Assembly: GCA_965232405.1 (NCBI GenBank)
Contig: OZ246966.1
Coordinates: 3,720,001-3,784,000 of the forward strand
Direction of reading: 5' to 3'
Source: RCIO01 sp965232405
GTDB taxonomy: Bacteria > Pseudomonadota > Alphaproteobacteria > Rhizobiales > Rhizobiaceae
Length of the DNA: 64,000 nucleotides
Below the pieces are notes generated by a model. It worked only from the letters and a program-made list of their open reading frames with translations, was not told where the DNA came from and searched no databases. How positions within the stretch are numbered: position 1 is the first letter of the stretch; the number at the start of each line of letters is the position of its first letter. Below are positions 27,029 through 35,558 of the stretch, piece by piece. The translations under genes were made by a program, and so were the position numbers.

Positions 27029-28008
27029 TGGCCAAGGCGATCGTGGTTCGCGAACATGGCGGTCCGGAAGTTCTGAAATATGAGGAAGTGGAAACCGCGA
27101 AACCGGGTCCGGGCGACGTGCTCATCCGACAGACCGCCGTTGGCCTGAACTTTCTCGACTGCTACTTCCGCTCCGGTCTCTATCCGGCACCGAACGGCCT
27201 GCCGCTCACACCTGGCAATGAGGGCGCAGGCGTTGTGGTCGAGGCGGGTGAGAATGTCACCGATCTGAAGGCCGGCGACCGTATTGCCTATGCCGGCGGT
27301 CCGATTGGCGCCTACGCGCAGGAACGGGTCATACCGGCCGACCGCGTGGTCAAGCTGCCTGACGATATCGAGGACGAGCAGGCGGCCGCCATGATGCTGC
27401 AGGGCATGACCGCCGAATATCTGTTGTGCCGGACCTTCAAGGTCAAAAGCGGCGACACAATTTTGTGCCACGCAGCCGCCGGTGGCGTCGGTCTCCTGTT
27501 GGGCCAGTGGGCCAAACATCTGGGTGCGACCGCCATCGGCACCGTGAGCACGCCGGCCAAGGCCGACCTCGCCAAGGCGCATGGTTATGATCATGTCATC
27601 GTTTCAACGCAGGACAATTTCGTCGAGAAAGTTGCCGCGATCACCAACGGGCGCAAATGCGATGTCGTTTATGATTCTGTCGGCAAGGAAACGTTCGAGC
27701 GTTCGCTCGACTGCATTCGCCCGATGGGCATGCTGGTGAGCTTCGGTCAGTCCTCGGGTTCGGTCGAGGCGTTCAACCCGGCTGTTCTGGCGCAGAAGGG
27801 ATCGCTGTTTCTGACCAGGCCGACCCTTTTCACCTACATCGCAAACCGCGACGATCTGGTTGCTTCTGCAAATGCGCTGTTCGAGGTCGTGTCGAGCGGT
27901 GCGGTCAAGATTCGCGTCAATCAGCGATACCCGCTTGCCGACGCTGCCAAGGCGCATAGCGACCTGGAAGGACGCCGCACGACGGGCGCGACCGTTTTGC
28001 TTCCGTAG
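27028..28008 (+). CDS. Quinone oxidoreductase (zinc-independent MDR family)
   Basis: 326 residues, NADPH:quinone reductase (Qor) type. N-terminal MAKAIVVREHGGPEVLKYEE, GLNFLDCYFRSGLYP, PGNEGAGVVVEAGENV, and the cofactor loop HAAAGGVGLLLGQWAKHLG. No structural-zinc cysteine cluster. The ATG overlaps the pcs stop by one base (TGATG) and has an AGGAGG site. An open frame extends far upstream, but that part lies over pcs in another frame and is not coding. Substrate uncertain. Confidence 0.93.
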   Translation: MAKAIVVREHGGPEVLKYEEVETAKPGPGDVLIRQTAVGLNFLDCYFRSGLYPAPNGLPLTPGNEGAGVVVEAGENVTDLKAGDRIAYAGGPIGAYAQERVIPADRVVKLPDDIEDEQAAAMMLQGMTAEYLLCRTFKVKSGDTILCHAAAGGVGLLLGQWAKHLGATAIGTVSTPAKADLAKAHGYDHVIVSTQDNFVEKVAAITNGRKCDVVYDSVGKETFERSLDCIRPMGMLVSFGQSSGSVEAFNPAVLAQKGSLFLTRPTLFTYIANRDDLVASANALFEVVSSGAVKIRVNQRYPLADAAKAHSDLEGRRTTGATVLLP

Positions 28009-28118
28009 AAAATCTGACACTATTGGCCCCGGATTTCTTGAAGGTCTTTCACAGTCAGACCGCTTCCGAAGCAGGAATAGCGCCGACTACCATACGGTGG
28101 GGAACATAAGAGGGCACG

Positions 28119-29696
28119 GTGAGCGAAACCGGCACCGACACATCGGGGAACCTGCTAGAGGTTCGCGGACTTACCAAGATTTTCGGCTCTCTGAGGGCCT
28201 GTGACGCCGTCGATCTCACCATCGCAAAAGGAGAGATCCATGCGCTGCTGGGCGAGAATGGCGCTGGCAAATCGACGCTGGTGAAGATGCTGTTCGGCTC
28301 GCTGGAACCGGCATCTGGCGAAATCCTGTGGAAGAACAAGCCCGTACGCATCAGCAGCCCCGGCGAGGCGCGAGCGCTGGGCATCGGCATGGTCTTTCAG
28401 CATTTCTCGCTGTTCGAGGCGCTGACGGCGGCGGAGAACATCGCCCTGTCGCTCGACAGCGACACACCAATCTCCACCATCGCCGCCAAGGCCGAAGCGC
28501 TTTCCTACAGCTACGGCCTGCCGCTCGATCCCTATTCGCTGGTTGGCGACCTGTCGGTGGGCGAACGCCAGCGTATTGAAATCATTCGCTGCCTTCTGCA
28601 GCAACCCGAACTGGTCATACTCGACGAGCCAACGTCGGTTTTGACGCCCCAGGAAGCCGACAAGCTGTTTGAGACGCTGGAGCGCTTGCGCGAGGAGGGA
28701 AAGTCGATCCTCTACATCTCGCACCGGCTGGAAGAGGTGAAGCGGCTGTGCGACCGAGCAACGGTTCTGCGTCACGGCAAGGTGGTGGCACACTGCAATC
28801 CGGGCGAGGAAACGGCGGCATCGCTGGCGCGCATGATGGTGGGCAGCGACGTTCAGGCAGTCGTGCGCGAGCCGGCTGAAGGGCTGTCCGCCAGCGAGGC
28901 GCTGCTGGAGGTCAAGCATCTCAGCCGCAGCCCGGCGACGCCATTTTCCATTCCGCTGCGCGATATCAGCATCTCGGTGCGCGCCGGCGAGGTGATCGGC
29001 ATCGCCGGTGTAGCCGGCAACGGGCAGGGCGAGTTTTTCGAGGCCATCTCGGGCGAGGTGGTACAGGACGAGGCTGATGCCGTCCGCATCCGTGGTGAAA
29101 GCGTGGGAAGGCTTGGCATTTCAGGCCGGCGCACCAAGGGCGCCGCCTTCGTGCCGGAAGAACGCCTCGGTCATGGCGCTGCGCCAGCCATGCGTCTGTC
29201 GGAAAACCTGCTTCTGTCGCGTCACAAGACGGACCGCCAAGCCTTTCTGGGCTTCGCCAGCGTTGTGCGCACACCGGCGGTCGCTTCCGCCACCAAGCGG
29301 ATCAACGAGATCATGGATGTGCGCAAGAGCGCGCCGGACCCGGCAGCCTCCGCGCTTTCGGGCGGCAATCTGCAGAAATTCATCATCGGGCGCGAACTCG
29401 ATCGCAAACCGGCCGTCATCGTGGTCAACCAGCCGACATGGGGCGTGGATGCAGGTGCTGCGGCACGCATTCGCCAGTCGCTTATCGAACTGGCGCGTTC
29501 GGGATCGGCTGTGCTGGTCATCAGCCAGGACCTCGACGAACTGTTCGAGATTTCGGACGCGATTGCCGTGATGCACAATGGCGAACTGTCTGACCCGATC
29601 CCGATTGCGGAAGCCACGCGCGAAAAGCTCGGCCTGCTGATGGGAGGTGCGGAACCCGGCCACATGGCGCATGAGCCTCTGGAGGCTGCGCGATGA
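28119..29696 (+). CDS. ABC importer ATPase, double-domain, nucleoside (BMP) type
   Basis: 525 residues with two ATPase halves, as in YufO/NupA and sugar-type MglA. First half: Walker A GENGAGKST (45-53), signature LSVGERQRIEIIRCLL, Walker B VILDEPTSVLTP. Second half: degenerate Walker A (VAGNGQGEFFEAI), signature SALSGGNLQKFIIGREL, VVNQPTWGVDAG. GTG start with AAGAGGG upstream. The stop overlaps the first permease gene (ATGA). Powers the four-gene BMP transporter that ends at 32901. Confidence 0.94.
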   Translation: MSETGTDTSGNLLEVRGLTKIFGSLRACDAVDLTIAKGEIHALLGENGAGKSTLVKMLFGSLEPASGEILWKNKPVRISSPGEARALGIGMVFQHFSLFEALTAAENIALSLDSDTPISTIAAKAEALSYSYGLPLDPYSLVGDLSVGERQRIEIIRCLLQQPELVILDEPTSVLTPQEADKLFETLERLREEGKSILYISHRLEEVKRLCDRATVLRHGKVVAHCNPGEETAASLARMMVGSDVQAVVREPAEGLSASEALLEVKHLSRSPATPFSIPLRDISISVRAGEVIGIAGVAGNGQGEFFEAISGEVVQDEADAVRIRGESVGRLGISGRRTKGAAFVPEERLGHGAAPAMRLSENLLLSRHKTDRQAFLGFASVVRTPAVASATKRINEIMDVRKSAPDPAASALSGGNLQKFIIGRELDRKPAVIVVNQPTWGVDAGAAARIRQSLIELARSGSAVLVISQDLDELFEISDAIAVMHNGELSDPIPIAEATREKLGLLMGGAEPGHMAHEPLEAAR

Positions 29697-30811
29697 GGAT
29701 TGAGCTGGCCAAACGTCCGCAGCAGTCGAAGCTGTTTTCAGCGCTCTCGCCTTTCATCGCCTTTGCGCTGATGGTGATTGCCGGCGCGATCATCTTCCTG
29801 CTTCTCGGCAAGAACCCGGTGACCGGTCTTTATGCCTATTTCATCGAGCCGCTGACGGAAATCTGGTCGCTGCACGAACTGGCGATCAAGGCGGCACCGC
29901 TGATCCTGATTGCGGTCGGGCTTTCGGTCTGCTTCCTCTCCAGCAACTGGAATATCGGCGCGGAAGGCCAGTTCACCATCGGTGCGATTTTCGGCGCGGC
30001 GCTGCCGCTCTATTTCCCCGATTTCCAGAACGCTACCGTGCTTCCTTTGATGCTGATTTGCGGCGCGATCGGCGGAGCGGCCTATGCCGCGATCCCGGCC
30101 ATCCTCAAGGCGCGGTTCAACACCAACGAGATCCTGACCTCGCTGATGCTGGTCTATGTGGCGCAGCTCATTCTCGACTGGCTTGTGCGCGGCCCCTGGC
30201 GCGATCCGGCGGCGATGAGCTTTCCGCAGGCGCCGCCTTTCCATTCGTGGGCAGTGGTGCCGGAACTGTTTCCGGCCTCGGGCCGCGCCAATTGGGGCAT
30301 TGTCTTTGCGATTGTCGCCGCGATCGCCATTTGGTTCATGCTTTCACGCATGCTCAAGGGCTTCGAGGTGAAGGTGATCGGCCAAAGCCCGAGGGCAGGG
30401 CGGTTCGGCGGATTTTCCGCCTCACGAACGATCATCTTCGCCTTTCTGGTGTCGGGAGCGCTGGCGGGCCTTGCAGGCATCACCGAGGTATCGGGCGCAA
30501 TCGGCAGGCTGCAACCGCAGATTTCGCCCGGCTACGGTTTCGCCGCGATCATCGTTGCCTTTCTCGGGCGTTTGAACCCGCTGGGTATCATTGCCGCCGG
30601 GTTCGTGCTGGCGCTGTCCTATCTCGGCGGGGAGGCGGCACAGATCGAAATCGGAGTGACCGACAAGACGGTCCGCGCCTTCCAGGGCATGCTCCTGTTC
30701 TTCGTTCTCGCCTGTGACACGCTGATCCATTACCGCATCAGGCTGGTGCGCCCCGCACCATCGACGCCAACCGCAGCACCCGTGACGGAGGCCGCTCATG
30801 GGAATGACTGA
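29693..30811 (+). CDS. ABC importer permease, nucleoside (BMP) type
   Basis: 372 residues of the BPD_transp_2 family (YufP/NupP-like) with about eight or nine helices, including SSNWNIGAEGQFTIGAIFGA, TNEILTSLMLVYVAQL and GYGFAAIIVAFLGRLNPLGI. Forms a heterodimeric channel with the next gene product. Start overlaps the ATPase stop by 4 bases and its end overlaps the next gene by 14. Confidence 0.94.
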   Translation: MRIELAKRPQQSKLFSALSPFIAFALMVIAGAIIFLLLGKNPVTGLYAYFIEPLTEIWSLHELAIKAAPLILIAVGLSVCFLSSNWNIGAEGQFTIGAIFGAALPLYFPDFQNATVLPLMLICGAIGGAAYAAIPAILKARFNTNEILTSLMLVYVAQLILDWLVRGPWRDPAAMSFPQAPPFHSWAVVPELFPASGRANWGIVFAIVAAIAIWFMLSRMLKGFEVKVIGQSPRAGRFGGFSASRTIIFAFLVSGALAGLAGITEVSGAIGRLQPQISPGYGFAAIIVAFLGRLNPLGIIAAGFVLALSYLGGEAAQIEIGVTDKTVRAFQGMLLFFVLACDTLIHYRIRLVRPAPSTPTAAPVTEAAHGND

Positions 30812-31772
30812 GGCAATCCTGCTGACCATTGCGACAGCGGCAACGCCACTGCTTCTGGCGGCCATCGGAGAACTGGTGGTTGAACGCTCCGGCGTGCTCA
30901 ATCTCGGCGTCGAAGGCATGATGCTGATGGGGGCCGTGGTCGCATTCGGTACCGCGCTGACGACCGGCAATGCATGGTTGGGTGTTGCAGCCGGTGCAAT
31001 AGCCGGTATGCTGTTTTCGCTTCTGTTCGGCTTCCTCGCGCTGACGCTGGTGACCAATCAGGTGGCGACCGGCCTGGCACTGACGCTGCTTGGTATCGGC
31101 TTGTCGGGCATGATTGGCGAAGCCTTTGTCGGCCAGCCCGGCGTCAAACTTGCCGCAATTTCCATTCCGGTTCTGTCCGAGCTGCCGCTGGTCGGCCGCC
31201 TGCTGTTCGGTCAGGATCCCATGTTCTACATCTCGTTGCTGCTCACCGTCGGCGTGATGTGGTTCCTGTTCAGAACCCGCGCCGGATTGACGCTGCGTTC
31301 GGTTGGCGACAGCCACACATCCGCGCACGCGCTGGGCATCAAGGTGATCGCAATCCGCTATATGGCCGTGATGTTCGGTGGGGCCTGTGCCGGCCTGGCG
31401 GGCGCGCAGCTTTCGCTCGTCTATACGACGCAGTGGATCGAGAACATGACGGCCGGACGCGGCTGGATTGCGCTGGCTCTGGTTGTGTTCGCTTCATGGC
31501 GACCCTGGCGGGTGTTTGCCGGCGCATATCTGTTCGGCGCGCTGACGATTGCACAGTTGCACATTCAGGCCACCAATCTCGGCGATCTGGCGTCTCTGCC
31601 GGGGCCGATGTTCTGGTTCGCCAGCCTGATCAAGTCGATACCGTCGCAGTTTCTTTCTTCGCTTCCCTATCTGGCAACGATCGTGGTCCTTGTTCTAATC
31701 TCCAGGAACAGGCGACTGACCATGATGAACACGCCGGCCTCGCTGGGGCGGCCGTTTGTTCCAGATCGCTAG
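30798..31772 (+). CDS. ABC importer permease, nucleoside (BMP) type, second subunit
   Basis: 324 residues, YufQ/NupQ-like. ATPLLLAAIGELVVERSGVLNLGVEGMMLMGA is the classic opening of this subunit; later TLRSVGDSHTSAHALGIKVIAIRYMAV and NMTAGRGWIALALVVFASWRPW. Overlaps the previous permease by 14 bases and is followed 49 bases later by the binding-protein gene. Confidence 0.94.
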   Translation: MGMTEAILLTIATAATPLLLAAIGELVVERSGVLNLGVEGMMLMGAVVAFGTALTTGNAWLGVAAGAIAGMLFSLLFGFLALTLVTNQVATGLALTLLGIGLSGMIGEAFVGQPGVKLAAISIPVLSELPLVGRLLFGQDPMFYISLLLTVGVMWFLFRTRAGLTLRSVGDSHTSAHALGIKVIAIRYMAVMFGGACAGLAGAQLSLVYTTQWIENMTAGRGWIALALVVFASWRPWRVFAGAYLFGALTIAQLHIQATNLGDLASLPGPMFWFASLIKSIPSQFLSSLPYLATIVVLVLISRNRRLTMMNTPASLGRPFVPDR

Positions 31773-31821
31773 AAAAGCCAGGGATGACACCCAGGATGAA
31801 AACCAACAGAGGACCAAAACA

Positions 31822-32901
31822 ATGAAACGCATATTGCTGGCACTTGCCGCATCTACCGCAGTGCTCGTCGCCGCCGGAGCCGCCTCGGCTCAGGACAAGA
31901 CCAAAGCCTGCTTCATCTATGTCGGACCGATCGGCGATTTCGGCTGGTCCTATCAGCACCATCAGGGCGCGCTGGAAATGCAGGAAGCCCTCGGCGGCGA
32001 AGAAAAGGTGGAGCTGGCCTATCTGGAAAGCGTTCCCGAAGGCGCCGACGCGGAGCGTGCAATCGAACGCTTTGCACGTTCGGGCTGCAACATCATCTTC
32101 ACCACCTCGTTCGGTTACATGGATGCAACCAACAAGGTTGCCGGCAAATTTCCGGACGTGAAGTTCGAGCACGCCACCGGCTTCAAGCGCGAGCATGCAA
32201 ACGTTTCGACCTACAACTCGAAGTTTCACGAGGGCCGTTACGTGCAGGGCGTGATTGCCGCAAACATGTCGGAAGCCGGCGTTGCCGGCTACATCGCCTC
32301 CTTCCCGATCCCGGAAGTTGTGATGGGCATCAATGCCTTTGTGCTGGGTGCGCAGTCGGTCAATCCCGACTTCAAGGTCAAGGTCGTGTGGGCCAACACC
32401 TGGTTCGACCCGGGCAAGGAAGCCGATGCCGCCAAGGTGCTGATCGACCAGGGCGTCGACATCATAACCCAGCACACCGATTCCACCGCACCGATGCAGG
32501 TCGCGGCTGAGCGCGGCATCAAGGCGTTCGGCCAAGCGTCCGACATGATCAAGTTCGGTCCCGAGACCCAGCTCACTTCGATCATCGACGACTGGGGTCA
32601 CTACTACACCGAGCGCGTCAAGGCGGTGATGGAAGGCACCTGGGAGCAGGTCGATGTTTGGGAAGGCATGGCCGAAGAGCACGTTGTCATGGCGCCTTAC
32701 ACCAACATGCCCGACGACGTGAAAGCGCAGGCAGAAGAGATTGAAGCCAAGATCAAGTCGGGCGAATTCGATCCCTTCACCGGTCCGATCAACAAGCAGG
32801 ACGGCACCCAGTGGCTCGCCGATGGCGAAGTCGCCGAAGAAGGCGAACTGCTTGGGCTCAACTTCTACGTTGAAGGTGTCGACGATACGCTGCCGCAATA
32901 A
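31822..32901 (+). CDS. BMP-family ABC substrate-binding protein
   Basis: 359 residues. Sec signal MKRILLALAASTAVLVAAGAASA, with no lipobox cysteine, so it is a free periplasmic protein. BMP (Med/PnrA) domain marks: FIYVGPIGDFGWSYQHHQGALEM, NIIFTTSFGYMDATNKVAGKFPDVKFEHATG, GRYVQGVIAANMS, DIITQHTDSTAPM. Family members bind nucleosides, purines or autoinducer-like ligands; a purine or nucleoside is the best guess. Start chosen at 31822 with an AGAGGA site. A strong terminator follows. Confidence 0.93.
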   Translation: MKRILLALAASTAVLVAAGAASAQDKTKACFIYVGPIGDFGWSYQHHQGALEMQEALGGEEKVELAYLESVPEGADAERAIERFARSGCNIIFTTSFGYMDATNKVAGKFPDVKFEHATGFKREHANVSTYNSKFHEGRYVQGVIAANMSEAGVAGYIASFPIPEVVMGINAFVLGAQSVNPDFKVKVVWANTWFDPGKEADAAKVLIDQGVDIITQHTDSTAPMQVAAERGIKAFGQASDMIKFGPETQLTSIIDDWGHYYTERVKAVMEGTWEQVDVWEGMAEEHVVMAPYTNMPDDVKAQAEEIEAKIKSGEFDPFTGPINKQDGTQWLADGEVAEEGELLGLNFYVEGVDDTLPQ

Positions 32902-32925
32902 GCTGTTGCGCAACACATTCGGGAG

Positions 32926-32949
32926 AGGGCGCCTTCAGGCGCCCTTTTT
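32926..32949 (+). terminator. Intrinsic terminator of the BMP transporter operon
   Basis: Perfect 8-bp stem AGGGCGCC/GGCGCCCT with TTCA loop followed by TTTT, 24 bases after the binding-protein stop. Closes the 28.1-32.9 kb operon. Confidence 0.93.
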
Positions 32950-33037
32950 CGTTGGCTGGTGACACGCTCCTGACAGGCAGTTGTCAGGAGGGGGCTGCTA
33001 TTGATCAACCCATCGAAGCGAACGATGGAGACCCGAA

Positions 33038-33700
33038 ATGCTCAAATTTTACCACGCACCCTTTTCTCGCGCCTTCGGGGTTTTCTGGCTGCTTGAGGAG
33101 CTGGGTGTCGACTACGAGCGTGTGCAAATCGACATCCGCGCCGATGGCGGAACGGATGAAGACTACCGGCGCATACAGCCGAGCAAGAAGGTGCCGGCGA
33201 TCGAGCATGACGGCGTTATCGTTACCGAGCGCGCGGCAATCACCCTCTATCTCGCCGACGCCTTTCCCGAGGCCGGACTGGCTCCGGCAATCGGCGACCC
33301 CATGCGCCCCGCCTACCTGACATGGAACGTCTACTCCGACTCCGTGTTTGACCCCGTTCTGTGCGCCCACGCTCACGGCTTGAAATACGGCAATAACGAT
33401 TATCCGTTTGGTCTGTTCGACGACATGATGGCCAATCTCGATCGGCACCTGTCACGCAACGAATACGCCGCCGGCAGCCGCTTCACCGCGGCCGATACGC
33501 AGCTTGGTGCTGCGATGAGCTACACGATGAATGTGATGAAGCTGCTGCCCGAGCGGCCGGCCTTCAAGGCATACACCGACCGAATTGAAGCGCGGCCGGC
33601 CTTTCAGGCAACCTCCAAACGCGACTACGAGCTGGCGATGACGGTGCCAACTCTGCGGAAACAGTTCGCTGAGGCCGGCGCAGGAAACGCGCCGCAATAA
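33038..33700 (+). CDS. Glutathione S-transferase family protein
   Basis: 220 residues. N-terminal thioredoxin-like domain (MLKFYHAPFSRAFGVFWLLEELG, with Ser10 as candidate glutathione-activating residue; KKVPAIEHDGVIVTERAAITLYLAD) and a C-terminal helical domain. Cytoplasmic. Substrate cannot be predicted. Stands alone after the terminator at 32926. Confidence 0.9.
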   Translation: MLKFYHAPFSRAFGVFWLLEELGVDYERVQIDIRADGGTDEDYRRIQPSKKVPAIEHDGVIVTERAAITLYLADAFPEAGLAPAIGDPMRPAYLTWNVYSDSVFDPVLCAHAHGLKYGNNDYPFGLFDDMMANLDRHLSRNEYAAGSRFTAADTQLGAAMSYTMNVMKLLPERPAFKAYTDRIEARPAFQATSKRDYELAMTVPTLRKQFAEAGAGNAPQ

Positions 33701-33777
33701 TGCTGAACAACCCGGCAGCCGCCTTGGCAGCGTTGAGAGGCGTGTGCCATCATCCCGAGAGTTGAGGGAGGATCGCG

Positions 33778-34218
33778 ATGGCGGCTCTGGGTTTGACGGG
33801 TATCGGCCATGTGGCGCTGAAGGTTTCGGACATAAGCCGCTCGCTGGCATTCTACCGCGACCGGCTGGGCTTTCAGGAAATGATGCATCTCGACAAGGAC
33901 GATGGATCGTTGTGGCTCGTCTATCTGCGCATCACCGACACGCAGTTTCTCGAACTGTTTCCGGGCGGCGAGGGCGATACTGCGCCCGGCCCCGACCGCA
34001 CGGCGGTGAACCATTTCTGCCTTGAGACGAAGGATCTGGACGCCGCTGCCAATGCGCTTCGTACGGCCGGCGTTCCGCTCACCGTCGAGCCAAAGATGGG
34101 ACTGGACGGCAACCGGCAGTGCTGGATCGCCGACCCTGACGGAAACCGCATCGAATTCATGGAGATGGGGCCGAACAGCATGCAGGCCGAGGCGATAAGG
34201 CGCATGCAGTCGGTATGA
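33778..34218 (+). CDS. VOC (glyoxalase/dioxygenase superfamily) protein
   Basis: 146 residues with two beta-alpha-beta-beta-beta units. Likely metal ligands sit in IGHVALKV (His11), FLELF, NHFCLE and RIEFMEM. GGGAGGA lies upstream of the ATG. Lactoylglutathione lyase-like in outline, but the superfamily also holds isomerases, epimerases and resistance proteins; no context decides. Confidence 0.85.
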   Translation: MAALGLTGIGHVALKVSDISRSLAFYRDRLGFQEMMHLDKDDGSLWLVYLRITDTQFLELFPGGEGDTAPGPDRTAVNHFCLETKDLDAAANALRTAGVPLTVEPKMGLDGNRQCWIADPDGNRIEFMEMGPNSMQAEAIRRMQSV

Positions 34219-34288
34219 CCGCTGCCGGTGACATTGGCTGCGCAGACCGTTAAGGGCTACCGGTAATAACGCCAGGACACAAACCGGA

Positions 34289-34975
34289 ATGAACGCCAGA
34301 ACCATTATTGCTCCATCCGTACTCGCGTCGGACTTCTCCCGTCTCGGCGAAGAGGTCGACGCCGTGTTGCGCGCAGGCGCAGACTGGATTCATCTCGACG
34401 TGATGGATGGGCATTTCGTGCCCAACATCACCTTTGGCCCGCCAGTCATCAAGGCGATCCGGTCACGCACCAAAGCGGTGTTCGACTGCCATTTGATGAT
34501 TGCGCCCGCCGATCCGTATCTGGCGGAATTTGCTGACGCCGGCGCTGACATCATCACGGTTCATGCCGAGGCGGGCCCGCATCTCGACCGTTCGCTTCAG
34601 GCGATCCGGAATTTGGGCAAGAAGGCTGGCGTGTCGCTCAATCCGTCAACGCCTGAGAATGTGATCGAATATGTGCTCGACCGTGTCGACCTGATCCTGC
34701 TGATGTCGGTCAATCCGGGTTTCGGCGGGCAGGCGTTCATTCCATCCGTCGTGGACAAGGTGAAGCGGGTGAAGGCGCTGGTCGGCTCGCGGCCGATCGA
34801 CATCGAGATCGACGGCGGGATTACGCCGGAAACCGCGCCACTGGTCACCGCAGCGGGCGCTAACGTGCTGGTTGCAGGTTCGGCCGTGTTCAAGGGCGGC
34901 GACGAAGCGAGCTATCGGGCAAACATCGAGGCGATCCGCAAGGCGGCCGACGGCGCAGCCGCAAAGGCCGCCTGA
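34289..34975 (+). CDS. rpe: Ribulose-phosphate 3-epimerase
   Basis: Interconverts ribulose-5-phosphate and xylulose-5-phosphate in the pentose phosphate pathway. 228-residue TIM barrel with APSVLASDFSRLGEEV, WIHLDVMDGHFVPNITFGPPV (metal His and catalytic Asp), DCHLMIAPADPYL, LLMSVNPGFGGQAFIP and EIDGGITPETAP, all diagnostic. The redoxin gene follows after 13 bases. Confidence 0.97.
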   Translation: MNARTIIAPSVLASDFSRLGEEVDAVLRAGADWIHLDVMDGHFVPNITFGPPVIKAIRSRTKAVFDCHLMIAPADPYLAEFADAGADIITVHAEAGPHLDRSLQAIRNLGKKAGVSLNPSTPENVIEYVLDRVDLILLMSVNPGFGGQAFIPSVVDKVKRVKALVGSRPIDIEIDGGITPETAPLVTAAGANVLVAGSAVFKGGDEASYRANIEAIRKAADGAAAKAA

Positions 34976-34988
34976 GGGAGGAAAACGA

Positions 34989-35546
34989 ATGGCAGTGACA
35001 CCGGCAGTCTGCGATTTCGGGTGGCAGGCGGTCGACGCCATTCTTCCCGGCGTTGACGGCAACGAACACCAGATTTCCGAACACGCTGGTCCGGGCGGTC
35101 TGGTCGTGGTCTTCATCTGCAACCACTGCCCCTACGTAAAGGCGGTCATAGACCGTGTCGTTCAGGACGCTCGCGATCTCGCCGAAAAGGGGGTGGGGTT
35201 CGTCGCGATATGCTCCAACGACGCCGAGGCCTATCCCGCCGATTCATTCGATCAGATGAAGGCCTTTGCCAAGGAACACGCCTTTCCATTCCCCTATCTG
35301 CATGACGAGGATCAATCGATCGCGCGCGCCTATGACGCGGCCTGTACGCCTGATTTCTTCGGCTTCAACGCCGACCTGAAATTGCAGTATCGCGGCAGGC
35401 TGGATGCCGCCCGGCTGGAGGAGCCGTCGCCCGGCACACGCCGCGACCTCTACGAAGCGATGGTCACGATAGCGCGAACGGGCGAGGGTCCTCCGGACCA
35501 GATCCCGTCGATGGGTTGTTCGATCAAATGGAAGCAGGCCGCCTGA
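34989..35546 (+). CDS. Thioredoxin-fold redoxin (AhpC/TSA-like)
   Basis: 185 residues from an ATG with a GGGAGGA site. Redox motif Cys44-Asn-His-Cys47 in VVVFICNHCPYVKAVIDR, then ICSNDAEAYPADSFDQMKAFAKEHAFPFPYLHDEDQ and DAACTPDFFGF with the cis-Pro. Resembles the small peroxiredoxin-like redoxins common in proteobacteria. No signal peptide. Longer in-frame reading upstream overlaps rpe and is not used. Confidence 0.9.
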   Translation: MAVTPAVCDFGWQAVDAILPGVDGNEHQISEHAGPGGLVVVFICNHCPYVKAVIDRVVQDARDLAEKGVGFVAICSNDAEAYPADSFDQMKAFAKEHAFPFPYLHDEDQSIARAYDAACTPDFFGFNADLKLQYRGRLDAARLEEPSPGTRRDLYEAMVTIARTGEGPPDQIPSMGCSIKWKQAA

Positions 35547-35558
35547 GGCGCAGGCGCA

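Noticed and set aside
31630..32916. 428-residue open frame on the minus strand
   Set aside because: Antisense shadow of the BMP receptor gene.
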